Origin: Hymenobacter aquaticus | Lineage (GTDB): Bacteria; Bacteroidota; Bacteroidia; Cytophagales; Hymenobacteraceae | DNA length: 64,000 nucleotides | Assembly (NCBI RefSeq): GCF_004765605.1 | Contig: NZ_SRLC01000003.1 | Coordinates: forward strand, 248,001 to 312,000 | Direction: 5' to 3' | Shown here: positions 1 through 8,532 of the stretch, one piece after another | How the letters are laid out: every line of letters starts with the position of its first letter | Position numbering within the stretch: position 1 is the stretch's first letter | Notes under the pieces: generated by a model | The model's database searches: none | Told to the model about the DNA's origin: nothing | The model's input: only the letters and a program-made list of their open reading frames with translations | Translations under genes and position numbers: made by a program

Positions 1-146
1 CCTACGCCTCGCAGTACTACTGCGTGAGCCTCGAGCAGCTGGAAGAATACCAGCAGGTAGCCGCCCCGGCCCTGATTCGGGAAATGGAAAAGCACTTCGG
101 AGGCCGCTACGCCTCCTTCCGCACCATGCTGGAAGTCGTTGATTAA
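1..146 (+). CDS. C-terminal end of an unidentified protein (partial)
   Basis: An open frame enters from the left edge and ends at TAA 144-146, giving about 47 residues that finish in ...SFRTMLEVVD. The fragment is rich in Glu, Gln and aromatic residues and looks like an alpha-helical C-terminus of a cytoplasmic protein. It is too short to assign to a family. A hairpin terminator about 70 bases downstream supports a real gene end here. Confidence 0.6.
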   Translation, partial: YASQYYCVSLEQLEEYQQVAAPALIREMEKHFGGRYASFRTMLEVVD

Positions 147-357
147 TGTGCTGATGTGCTAAAAATGCGCGGCAGTTAATTTTTCAGCCGCCGACGTGGT
201 ACGTTGCGCGTGAATTGGAAGGGTCTTTTCGAAAGAAGAGGCCCTTTCTTTTTATATTCAACTTCTGCGATCCATGCCTGCCGCGCCCTCCTCTGGTCTA
301 AGTGAAAGTTGCCGTCGTTCAGCGGCACATTTATCACATTAGCACTTGAGCACATTT
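145..357. repeat. Inverted repeat pair bracketing the first intergenic region
   Basis: A roughly 23-base segment at 145-167 (core TGTGCTGATGTGCTAA) is repeated in inverted orientation at 335-357 (core TTAGCACTTGAGCACA). Related CACATT words continue to about 375, next to the start of the hydroxylase gene. The arms enclose the terminator at 219-254. It resembles a decayed palindromic intergenic element. Confidence 0.45.
219..254 (+). terminator. Intrinsic terminator after the partial gene
   Basis: Two 11-base arms (219-229 and 236-246) pair completely if G-U pairs are allowed, with a 6-base loop, followed by a T-rich tract. It lies downstream of the partial gene ending at 146. Confidence 0.65.
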
Positions 358-379
358 CCCACATTCCCACATTAGCAAA

Positions 380-1633
380 ATGAGTCTGAACCCGATTGTC
401 TTGTCCATTCCCATCTACTTCACCCTGATTGGGGTGGAGCTGCTGGTCGAGCGGCTGCAGCACACCGAGCGGTACCGGTTTCACGACGCCATTACCAACA
501 TCAGCTGCGGCATGACGTCCCAGATTACGGGCGTGCTGCTCAAGGTCGGCGTCATTGGCGTGTACGAGCTGCTCTACACCCACTTTGCTCTGTTTCACAT
601 TCCCCAAACCTGGGCCTGGGGCGTTGTGCTGTTCATCCTGGCCGACCTTTGCTACTACTTCGCCCACCGCTACTCCCACGAAATCAACTTTTTCTGGGGC
701 GGCCACGTGGTGCACCACCAGAGCGAAGACTACAACCTGTCGGTGGCCCTGCGCCAAAGTTCGTTGCAGGGCTTTTTCACCTTCCTGTTTTACCTGCCCC
801 TGGCCGTGCTGGGCTTCGAAACCGAGTTTTTCGTCTACGTTTCGGCCCTGGTCACGCTCTACCAGTTCTGGATTCACACCGAGTTTATCGGCAAGCTGGG
901 CCCGCTGGAATGGGTGCTGAACACCCCGTCTCACCACCGCGTACACCACGGCCGCAACCCCAAGTACATCGACAAAAACTACGCGGGCACCTTCATCATC
1001 TGGGACCGGCTGTTCGGCACTTTCCAGGTGGAAGAGGAAACGCCGGTCTACGGCATCACCACCCCGGCCCGGTCCTGGAACCCGCTGTGGGTGAACGTCA
1101 ACCACTACTTCCAGATGCGGGAGCAGCTGCGCGAAACGCCCGGCCTCTGGAACAAGCTGCGCGTTATGTTCGGCCGGCCCGGCTGGCGGCCCGCGGCCCT
1201 GGGCGGCCCCCACCCGATTCCCGACGTCAGTGCCGAAACCGTGCAGAAGTACACCACCAGCGCACCGCGCACCGTCAATTTCTACGTGCTGCTGCAGTAC
1301 GTGGTGCTGCTGGGCGTGGCCGCCGTGTTTATGTTCACCCAGAAAGACATGGCGCCCGCCGTGCGCTACGCCGTAGCCGCCTGGTGCATGTGGACGGCCG
1401 TAGCCTGCGGGGCTTTGTTCGAAGCCAAGCGCCCCGGCTACCTGCTGGAGCCGTTGCGCCTGGTGGCTTCGGTGGCTTTGCTGCTGTTTGCCCTGCGCGG
1501 CTCTACCCTGTTTGGGCCCGCCGCGGCCGGCGGCACCGCGTGGCTGGCCGTTTCGCTGCTGTGGGCTTACTCGTTCCGGAAAGTATTTGCCTCCACGGCG
1601 GCCACCACGGCCGCGTCGCACGCATACGCCTGA
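380..1633 (+). CDS. Sterol desaturase / fatty acid hydroxylase family membrane protein
   Basis: A 417-residue membrane protein of the fatty acid hydroxylase superfamily, whose members are di-iron enzymes that hydroxylate or desaturate lipids in the membrane. The histidine clusters that bind iron are visible: HRYSH at residues 96-100, HVVHH at 109-113, and HHRVHH at 185-190, plus an intervening His166. Hydrophobic segments precede and separate them. The catalytic part ends near residue 260. A C-terminal extension of about 150 residues with further hydrophobic helices (from about 300) resembles the architecture of alkylglycerol monooxygenase-like bacterial proteins. The substrate cannot be read from sequence. 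The last 67 bases overlap the convergent acetyltransferase gene, so one of the two C-termini may be under unusual constraint. Confidence 0.88.
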   Translation: MSLNPIVLSIPIYFTLIGVELLVERLQHTERYRFHDAITNISCGMTSQITGVLLKVGVIGVYELLYTHFALFHIPQTWAWGVVLFILADLCYYFAHRYSHEINFFWGGHVVHHQSEDYNLSVALRQSSLQGFFTFLFYLPLAVLGFETEFFVYVSALVTLYQFWIHTEFIGKLGPLEWVLNTPSHHRVHHGRNPKYIDKNYAGTFIIWDRLFGTFQVEEETPVYGITTPARSWNPLWVNVNHYFQMREQLRETPGLWNKLRVMFGRPGWRPAALGGPHPIPDVSAETVQKYTTSAPRTVNFYVLLQYVVLLGVAAVFMFTQKDMAPAVRYAVAAWCMWTAVACGALFEAKRPGYLLEPLRLVASVALLLFALRGSTLFGPAAAGGTAWLAVSLLWAYSFRKVFASTAATTAASHAYA

Positions 1634-2094
1634 AGCTGGTCGGCGGTCATGTTGCCGTTGAACCACTCCGGGTCGAGGTTGGCCCCGATGCGCTTGTAGA
1701 AGCCGATGGCGGGCTCATTCCACTCCAGCACCTGCCACTTCAGGCGGTAGGCGCCCGTGCGGCGGGCCTCGGCCACCACGGCGTCGAACAGCTTCTTGCC
1801 GATGCCTGTGCCCCGGGCCGCCTCGGTCACCACCAGGTCTTCCAGGTACAGCATCCGGCCCTTCCAGGTGGAGTAGGCGGTATAAAACAGCGCAATGCCC
1901 AGAATGCCCTGCTCGGGCGTTTCGGCCACGAAAAAGCCGAAGATAGGCTCGGACCCAAACCCGTCGCGGTGCATGTCGGCCAGCGTATTAGTCACTTCCT
2001 CGGGGGCCCGCTCATAAATAGCCAGCTCCACAATCAGCTCGTGCACGCGGGCCAGGTCGTCGGGCCGGCCGCGCCGGATGGTAATGTTTGCCAT
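1567..2094 (-). CDS. GNAT family N-acetyltransferase (diamine acetyltransferase-like)
   Basis: A 175-residue GCN5-related acetyltransferase, which transfers acetyl from acetyl-CoA to an amine. The start MANITIRRGRPDDLARV is a typical beta1-alpha1 opening. The acetyl-CoA loop appears as LVVTEAARGTGIGKKL (about residues 87-102), matching the R/Q-x-x-G-x-G/A pattern. The motif LEWNEPAIGFYKRIGA follows. The conserved spacing, with LYLEDLVV before the loop and WNEPAIGFY after it, is closest to spermidine/spermine and thialysine acetyltransferases, but the substrate is not established. The final residues read across the end of the convergent hydroxylase gene (67-base overlap). The fold is complete before the overlap. 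Confidence 0.9.
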   Translation of the reverse strand: MANITIRRGRPDDLARVHELIVELAIYERAPEEVTNTLADMHRDGFGSEPIFGFFVAETPEQGILGIALFYTAYSTWKGRMLYLEDLVVTEAARGTGIGKKLFDAVVAEARRTGAYRLKWQVLEWNEPAIGFYKRIGANLDPEWFNGNMTADQLQAYACDAAVVAAVEANTFRNE

Positions 2095-2141
2095 GGGAAG
2101 GTAAGGGTTGATTTGGAGTAGAGAGGAGCCGACTTAGAAGA

Positions 2142-2236
2142 GAACGTCATGTCGAGCAACGCGAGACATCTCGCGTGCAATGGTAATCTGATTACTACTG
2201 CACGCGAGATGTCTCGCGTTGCTCGACATGACGTTC
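2142..2236. repeat. Palindromic intergenic repeat (GTCATGTCGAGC subfamily)
   Basis: A 95-base near-perfect palindrome. Its outer words are GAACGTCATGTCGAGCAACG and the reverse complement, and its inner arms are GAGACATCTCGCGTGCA. A short A/T loop lies in the centre. It belongs to the same broad family as copies at 6296-6352/6765-6821, 8416-8513 and 46674-46770. It has no coding capacity, and the small minus-strand frame across it is an artefact. Confidence 0.85.
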
Positions 2237-2324
2237 GAGACCAGAAGCCCCACTAAAAACACCAGCGCCCACCTGCTCACAACCGGGCAGATGGGCACTG
2301 GAATAAAAAGCCCGAAGGCGGACA

Positions 2325-2564
2325 TTACATCTGGGGCTGCATCTTTTTGATATCCTCGGTGGCATTAGCCGCGTTGATTTCGCGCGTAGCCGGGTTGGGG
2401 GCTGCCGTTTTGCCGCCGGTGGTGTCGGGAGCGGCCGGAATGGGGGGCAGCGCCTGGGTGGCTACATCATCGTTGGTTTCGTAATCAGGGTTTTTGCACG
2501 AGGTAACGGTCAACGACAGCAGCGAAGCGCCGGTCAGCAGACCGAGCAGGAACTTTTTGTTCAT
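2325..2564 (-). CDS. Small hypothetical lipoprotein
   Basis: A 79-residue protein beginning MNKKFLLGLLTGASLLSL with a lipobox ending in Cys23 (VTSC), so it should be lipidated and anchored in the envelope. The mature part is only about 56 residues, Pro/Ala/Thr-rich and without recognisable domains. It is preceded by the palindromic repeat on its 3' side and lies 79 bases from the prolyl oligopeptidase gene, which is on the same strand and upstream. Small lipoproteins of this kind are common in Bacteroidota and have no assigned role. Confidence 0.7.
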   Translation of the reverse strand: MNKKFLLGLLTGASLLSLTVTSCKNPDYETNDDVATQALPPIPAAPDTTGGKTAAPNPATREINAANATEDIKKMQPQM

Positions 2565-2643
2565 AGTAAGCCGAAATAAGACAGGCGTTTGGGACTTTGG
2601 GGCCGCAAGATACGAAGCGACGCCCGCGAAACCTACCTACGGC

Positions 2644-4887
<2,244 letters not shown>

Positions 4888-5012
4888 ACGATACGGAGCG
4901 GAGAAAGGAGGATGGGGGCCGAATATAAACCCATCTGCCGCAAACTGCGCGGATTGCGGGTTTTGTTTGGTTTTAACGCGCGGAAAAACACGCTTTCGAA
5001 ACCAGCCAGTCG

Positions 5013-5579
5013 TTAGTCCAGGTCCTGATAATAGTCGTAGAAATTACGAGCAATGAGCTCCGACTTGGTGGCAGGCCGCAGCTCGGAGTCGCCGAAATAG
5101 CCTTCGCCACTCAGGTACCAGCACTGCCCCACGTCACAGATAATGATTTCAGCATCTGTCTCTGAATACCAGGCTTCCAAGGCCTCAAGTTGAATTTTCT
5201 CCGACCAGCCCGTGGTGTAAACGGCCAATTGATACAAGGCACCATTTACGGTTTCCAAGAATGGACGCAAATCCCGTCCGGCAAATGGCGGCAGGTCTTT
5301 GCTGGCGTTCCAAACCAAAACCATATAGTTGATGCGTCGCCTGAATTCAGCCACAGAGTAGGCTGAAACCGGCAGCTCATCTACTTGCGCTTCGATAAAA
5401 AGGCGAACTCCTAAATATTCCCGAAGCGCCTTCGTGCTGTGATGGTCAATCAGGCTCTGTACTTCCGTAGCTGCACAGTGCTGCAATTCTACCAGCATTG
5501 CCCGTTCCTGTTCGGCTGGCATGGTTGCTATGCTTTCCAGGCGGGCTACTGCCTGGCGTATGCGAGTGCTGAAATGCAT
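5013..5579 (-). CDS. Hypothetical protein at the end of the motor cluster
   Basis: A 188-residue protein with no signal peptide or membrane segment and no family I recognise. It is rich in Glu, Leu and aromatic residues (for example EAWYSETDAEIIICD and YFGDSELRPATKSEL) and looks like a folded cytoplasmic protein. It starts only 7 bases after the stop of the MotB-like gene and is probably co-transcribed with it. Its base composition is clearly more A/T-rich than the cluster's core genes (one sampled 60-base line gave 28 G/C). It shares that property with the small genes at 10186-10578 and 15782-16225, which suggests accessory genes acquired separately. Confidence 0.7.
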   Translation of the reverse strand: MHFSTRIRQAVARLESIATMPAEQERAMLVELQHCAATEVQSLIDHHSTKALREYLGVRLFIEAQVDELPVSAYSVAEFRRRINYMVLVWNASKDLPPFAGRDLRPFLETVNGALYQLAVYTTGWSEKIQLEALEAWYSETDAEIIICDVGQCWYLSGEGYFGDSELRPATKSELIARNFYDYYQDLD

Positions 5580-5586
5580 GATTGCA

Positions 5587-6273
5587 TTAGCGTAAGTTGA
5601 TGCTGGTCATGCGCCCGATTTTGGGAATTACCTGAATCAAAAACCGCTTGTTCTGGCCTTCCTGGCTCCCCCGGTAGCGGCCGGTGCCGAAGAAGCCGCT
5701 GCCGCCGATGATAAGCTCAATGCCACTGTCCTGGCTGAAATCGAGGCCGTTTTGCTTCCAGAAGTTGAGCAAATTTAGGGCGCGGCGGTAGCTGAGCTGG
5801 TAGGTGAGCTGCTCTTCGGAACGGTTGCGCGCGTCGTTGCCGGCGTAGCGGGCGGCCATGCCCTCCACAATGACCAGGTAGCGCACGGGCTGCTCGGTTT
5901 TGATGGTTTTGAGCACGGAGCGTAGGGTTTGGCCGGCCTGCAGCAAGGCGGGTTTGTAGGCATCCTGGATTTCGTCACGCCCCGCCTTGAACTGCACCGG
6001 CACCAGCAGCTCGTGCCGCTCCAGCGTTGGGTCGTAGCGGAAGTATTTACCTTCCAGCCGCTGCAGCGAGCGGCGGATTTTGGTAATCTGCTCCAGCTCC
6101 TCGGCCTTGGCTTTCAGCTCCCCGTTGGCCTGCTTGAGGTCGTGCTCCCGGTCTTTGAAGAGCTTGAAGCTGTACACGAACAACACCAGCATCACCACGA
6201 AAAGCGAGGTCATCAGGTCCACGTAGCTGGGCCAGAAGAAGTCGTTGGAAGAGCGGTTTTGCGGGTCGTTCAT
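5587..6273 (-). CDS. MotB/ZorB-like OmpA-domain membrane protein
   Basis: A 228-residue protein with one N-terminal membrane helix (about 16-38) followed by a coiled coil (about 40-75) and an OmpA-like domain (about 85-225). Asp19, in YVDLMTSLF at the start of the helix, sits where MotB and ZorB carry the ion-binding aspartate. The OmpA-like domain shows FKAGRDEI, LVIVEG, LSYRRALNLL and GQNKRFLIQV, matching the family's peptidoglycan-binding core. Known relatives form the rotor/stator peptidoglycan anchor of ion-driven complexes with MotA/ZorA-type partners. The candidate partner gene lies just upstream (6834-8291), separated by the repeat-flanked DUF2695 gene. I infer an ion-driven pair. Flagellar use is unlikely because no flagellar gene is present. 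Confidence 0.85.
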   Translation of the reverse strand: MNDPQNRSSNDFFWPSYVDLMTSLFVVMLVLFVYSFKLFKDREHDLKQANGELKAKAEELEQITKIRRSLQRLEGKYFRYDPTLERHELLVPVQFKAGRDEIQDAYKPALLQAGQTLRSVLKTIKTEQPVRYLVIVEGMAARYAGNDARNRSEEQLTYQLSYRRALNLLNFWKQNGLDFSQDSGIELIIGGSGFFGTGRYRGSQEGQNKRFLIQVIPKIGRMTSINLR

Positions 6274-6363
6274 GGGGTGGGGTATCAGTCGTTATAGAAC
6301 GTCATGCTGAGCGAAGCAACGCGAAGCCGAAGCATCTCTACCGCTTCGTTGCACTGACGTTGT

Positions 6364-6371
6364 TACTTTGC
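6364..6371 (+). promoter_or_regulatory. Possible -7 box for the DUF2695 gene
   Basis: TACTTTGC, one base off the Bacteroidota TAnnTTTG box, lies 24 bases before the ATG at 6395, just inside the left repeat arm. No good TTTG -33 box is seen at the usual spacing. Confidence 0.25.
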
Positions 6372-6394
6372 AGCCGACTTAATTCAAGAAACTT

Positions 6395-6697
6395 ATGCCA
6401 TCCAAAGAAGACAAACAGAAGCGGAAGGAAATTCTGGCGGGGCTTTCTGCAAAGCATAAAGCGGAAAAGGTAGCCAACCTACCGTTACCGCTTACTGAGT
6501 TGAAAGCCCTGTTCGATTACCTTGATGAGCAGCTTGGCGAAACAGATTGCGACGACACGTTACGGCTGACGCAGCAGTTTCTGGAATCCCGGAATATTCC
6601 GGTGGCTCCCATTACAGCTTGGCTAGACACGTATGGCGGCTATTGTGACTGTGAGGTGCTAGCAAATGTGGAAGAGAAGTTTGAGAATGTATTATAG
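6395..6697 (+). CDS. DUF2695 domain-containing protein
   Basis: A 100-residue cytoplasmic protein. The segment ELKALFDYLDEQLGETDCDD followed by LRLTQQFLE and the C-terminal GGYCDCEVLANVEEKF are characteristic of DUF2695, a small family of unknown function found in many bacteria. Cysteines at CDD and CDC could bind metal, but this is a guess. It is the only plus-strand gene within the minus-strand motor/cytoskeleton cluster. It lies between the MotA-like and MotB-like genes and is bracketed by 57-base inverted repeat arms. That placement suggests later insertion, with no evidence of a role in the surrounding system. Confidence 0.85.
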   Translation: MPSKEDKQKRKEILAGLSAKHKAEKVANLPLPLTELKALFDYLDEQLGETDCDDTLRLTQQFLESRNIPVAPITAWLDTYGGYCDCEVLANVEEKFENVL

Positions 6698-6833
6698 TTG
6701 CTGCGGCTATGCCTTTCAGCTGGCAGAAGATCCTTCGCTCTGCTCAGGATGACAGTTTAGTTTGGCAACGAAGCGGTAGAGATGCTTCGACTACGCTACG
6801 CTTCGCTCAGCATGACGTTCTGGATGGCGAGTT

Positions 6834-8291
6834 TTACACCGGCTTTACCCCGCCGAATAAGCTGTCCATAAACCGCTGAAACCGGTTCTTGGAAGTCGCC
6901 TTGACCAGCACCGTGTTCAGGTTCGACAGCTCGGAAAGCAGCTTGGCCTGAATCTGAGAGTCCAGCTCGATTTTGCGCAGCAGCTCGCGCTGGGTAGCCG
7001 ACACTTCCCGGCCGAGCACGTCCTGCTGGGCGTTGAGGTTCTTGAACGGCTCCAGATACTGCCGGATCCGGTCAAAGACGTTATCCTCGTTGAGCTTCTG
7101 GAAGTGCTGGCTCCACTTTTCGTAGGCTTGCTGGGCATCCCGCTCGTGGAAGCTCAGGCGCTGCTGCATCAAATCGGTGAGGCGGCCGGTGGCCTCGTCG
7201 AAGTACTGCTCGGTGCGGGCCGCCACGTTGCCCATCTCCTTCTGGTGGCGCTGGAAGAAGTCGAGCTGGTGCTGAATCAGGTTGTCGTGCTGGCCGATGT
7301 ACTGGCCCACGTTATTAATACCCCGCTCGAAGCCCACGAGCCGGTCCAGGATGCTGCTCACGGCCCGGGCGGTGGCGGTGCCGTCTTCCAGCATCCGGTT
7401 GAGCCGCTCCTGGTAGCCCACAAACTGCTGGAACATTTCGGCCGACTGGCTCACCTTCTCAAATACGGCCACGTTGGCCGAGGCCATCTTGTCGAACCCG
7501 ATTTCGTTGAGGCGCATCAAAAAGTCGCGCTGCACCTTCACGTTCTCGGTGAGCGTACCAATGACGGGCTCGAAGATGGTGACCTTGCTGACGAAATCCT
7601 GGTTGAAAGCATCGAGCACCGCCTTCAGGTTCGACAAGCTGCCGGCCATATCCGAGTGCAGGATGGGCAGCAGGCGGGCCTGCAGGAAGGTGTAGTAGTT
7701 GTTTTGGGCCTGGTCGAGCTGCTGGTGGGCGTTGCGCACGAGGCCGTTGCCGAGCAACGTCAGCAAGAGGCCCACGAAGGAGCCGGTCATGGCAATGAGG
7801 ACGCCGGTCAGGAAGGGCGTCAGGGCCTGGTCGTCCGATACGCCGTTGCGGGCAATGCCCACCAAGCCCAGAATTACGCCCAGAAACGTTCCCAGCAAAC
7901 CCAGGTAGAGCGGGGTGGCCACGTTGGCCTGCACCGCGTTTTCCAGCACCTGGCTCTGGCGCTCGGAAATGTCCTTGAGGATGCTGAAATCGGCCGCGCC
8001 CTTGTTGTAGCGCAGGTAGCCGTTGGTGTCGGCAATGATTTCCTGAAACTCCGGCGTCACCGCGTCGCCCTTGATGATGTCGACCGGAAAAGAGCCTTCC
8101 GGGGCGTTGGCCGCGTAGTCGGGCAGGTCGAGGCCCTCGGGCGTTACCAGGCGGCGCTCCACGCGCAGGGCGTTCTTGTCGGGGTAGAACTGGCTGAGCC
8201 GGCGGGCCTGGCTGCGGGTTTGCAGAAACGTGCGAATCTGCAGGCCCACCACAATGGCAACAACAACGACTTCGAGGATTATTTCGAGCAT
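6834..8291 (-). CDS. MotA/TolQ/ZorA-like channel protein with long cytoplasmic tail
   Basis: A 485-residue protein from ATG at 8291 (a longer frame from TTG 8318 is less likely). There are three membrane helices: about 2-22, 126-146 (LYLGLLGTFLGVILGLVGIA) and 160-184. The second and third carry the Gly/Thr-rich pattern of MotA/TolQ/ExbB channels. After residue 185 comes about 300 residues of predominantly helical, Gln/Glu-rich sequence, consistent with a long cytoplasmic coiled-coil tail. Three TMs plus a long tail is the architecture of ZorA, the channel subunit of the Zorya anti-phage system. Its presumed partner is the OmpA-domain protein at 5587-6273. No ZorC, ZorD or ZorE gene is nearby, so this is not a standard Zorya locus. 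Confidence 0.82.
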   Translation of the reverse strand: MLEIILEVVVVAIVVGLQIRTFLQTRSQARRLSQFYPDKNALRVERRLVTPEGLDLPDYAANAPEGSFPVDIIKGDAVTPEFQEIIADTNGYLRYNKGAADFSILKDISERQSQVLENAVQANVATPLYLGLLGTFLGVILGLVGIARNGVSDDQALTPFLTGVLIAMTGSFVGLLLTLLGNGLVRNAHQQLDQAQNNYYTFLQARLLPILHSDMAGSLSNLKAVLDAFNQDFVSKVTIFEPVIGTLTENVKVQRDFLMRLNEIGFDKMASANVAVFEKVSQSAEMFQQFVGYQERLNRMLEDGTATARAVSSILDRLVGFERGINNVGQYIGQHDNLIQHQLDFFQRHQKEMGNVAARTEQYFDEATGRLTDLMQQRLSFHERDAQQAYEKWSQHFQKLNEDNVFDRIRQYLEPFKNLNAQQDVLGREVSATQRELLRKIELDSQIQAKLLSELSNLNTVLVKATSKNRFQRFMDSLFGGVKPV

Positions 8292-8415
8292 GAAAACTTC
8301 AACGGGAAGAAAGCACAAAGGTCAGCGCAAAACCGCTGACCTGCCACTCAATATGCAAAAAAGCGCACGATGCTGCTTTAAGACGATCTGCTCTCCACAA
8401 ATCCTGCTATTAGTA

Positions 8416-8513
8416 AGAACGTCATGCTGAGCCTGCCGAAGCATCTCTACTGCAACGCTAATTAAAATTAGTTTGGCGGTAAAGATGCTTCGCCAGGCTC
8501 AGCATGACGTTCT
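8416..8513. repeat. Palindromic intergenic repeat (GTCATGCTGAGC subfamily)
   Basis: A 98-base imperfect palindrome with outer words AGAACGTCATGCTGAGCCTG and the reverse complement, inner GAAGCATCT arms and a short A/T-rich loop around 8455-8480. It lies between the channel gene and the Pro-rich bridging protein gene and would form a long hairpin in a polycistronic mRNA. Confidence 0.85.
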
Positions 8514-8532
8514 AAATAGTTGGGCCTCCCTC

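Larger units (their letters stand above)
6296..6821. repeat. Inverted repeat arms flanking the DUF2695 gene
   Basis: A 57-base arm at 6296-6352 and its inverted counterpart at 6765-6821 agree at 52 of 57 positions by my alignment. Both begin (outside) with AGAACGTCATGCTGAGCG and end (inside) with CTACCGCTTCGTTGC. In other copies of this family (8416-8513) the arms are separated by only a short loop. Here they enclose a complete gene. A further decayed half-copy (AGATCCTTCGCTCTGCTCAG) lies at about 6728-6755. Confidence 0.8.

Noticed and set aside
2134..2325. 63-codon minus-strand frame over the palindromic repeat
   Set aside because: It is made mostly of repeat sequence and has no protein-like features.
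5587..8291. Standard Zorya defence locus
   Set aside because: ZorA/ZorB-like proteins are present, but there is no ZorC, ZorD or ZorE-like gene in the window. Neighbours are different.
5587..8291. GldL/GldM gliding motor or flagellar stator
   Set aside because: GldL has two TM helices and GldM a large multi-domain periplasmic part, unlike these. No flagellar or gld genes are nearby.
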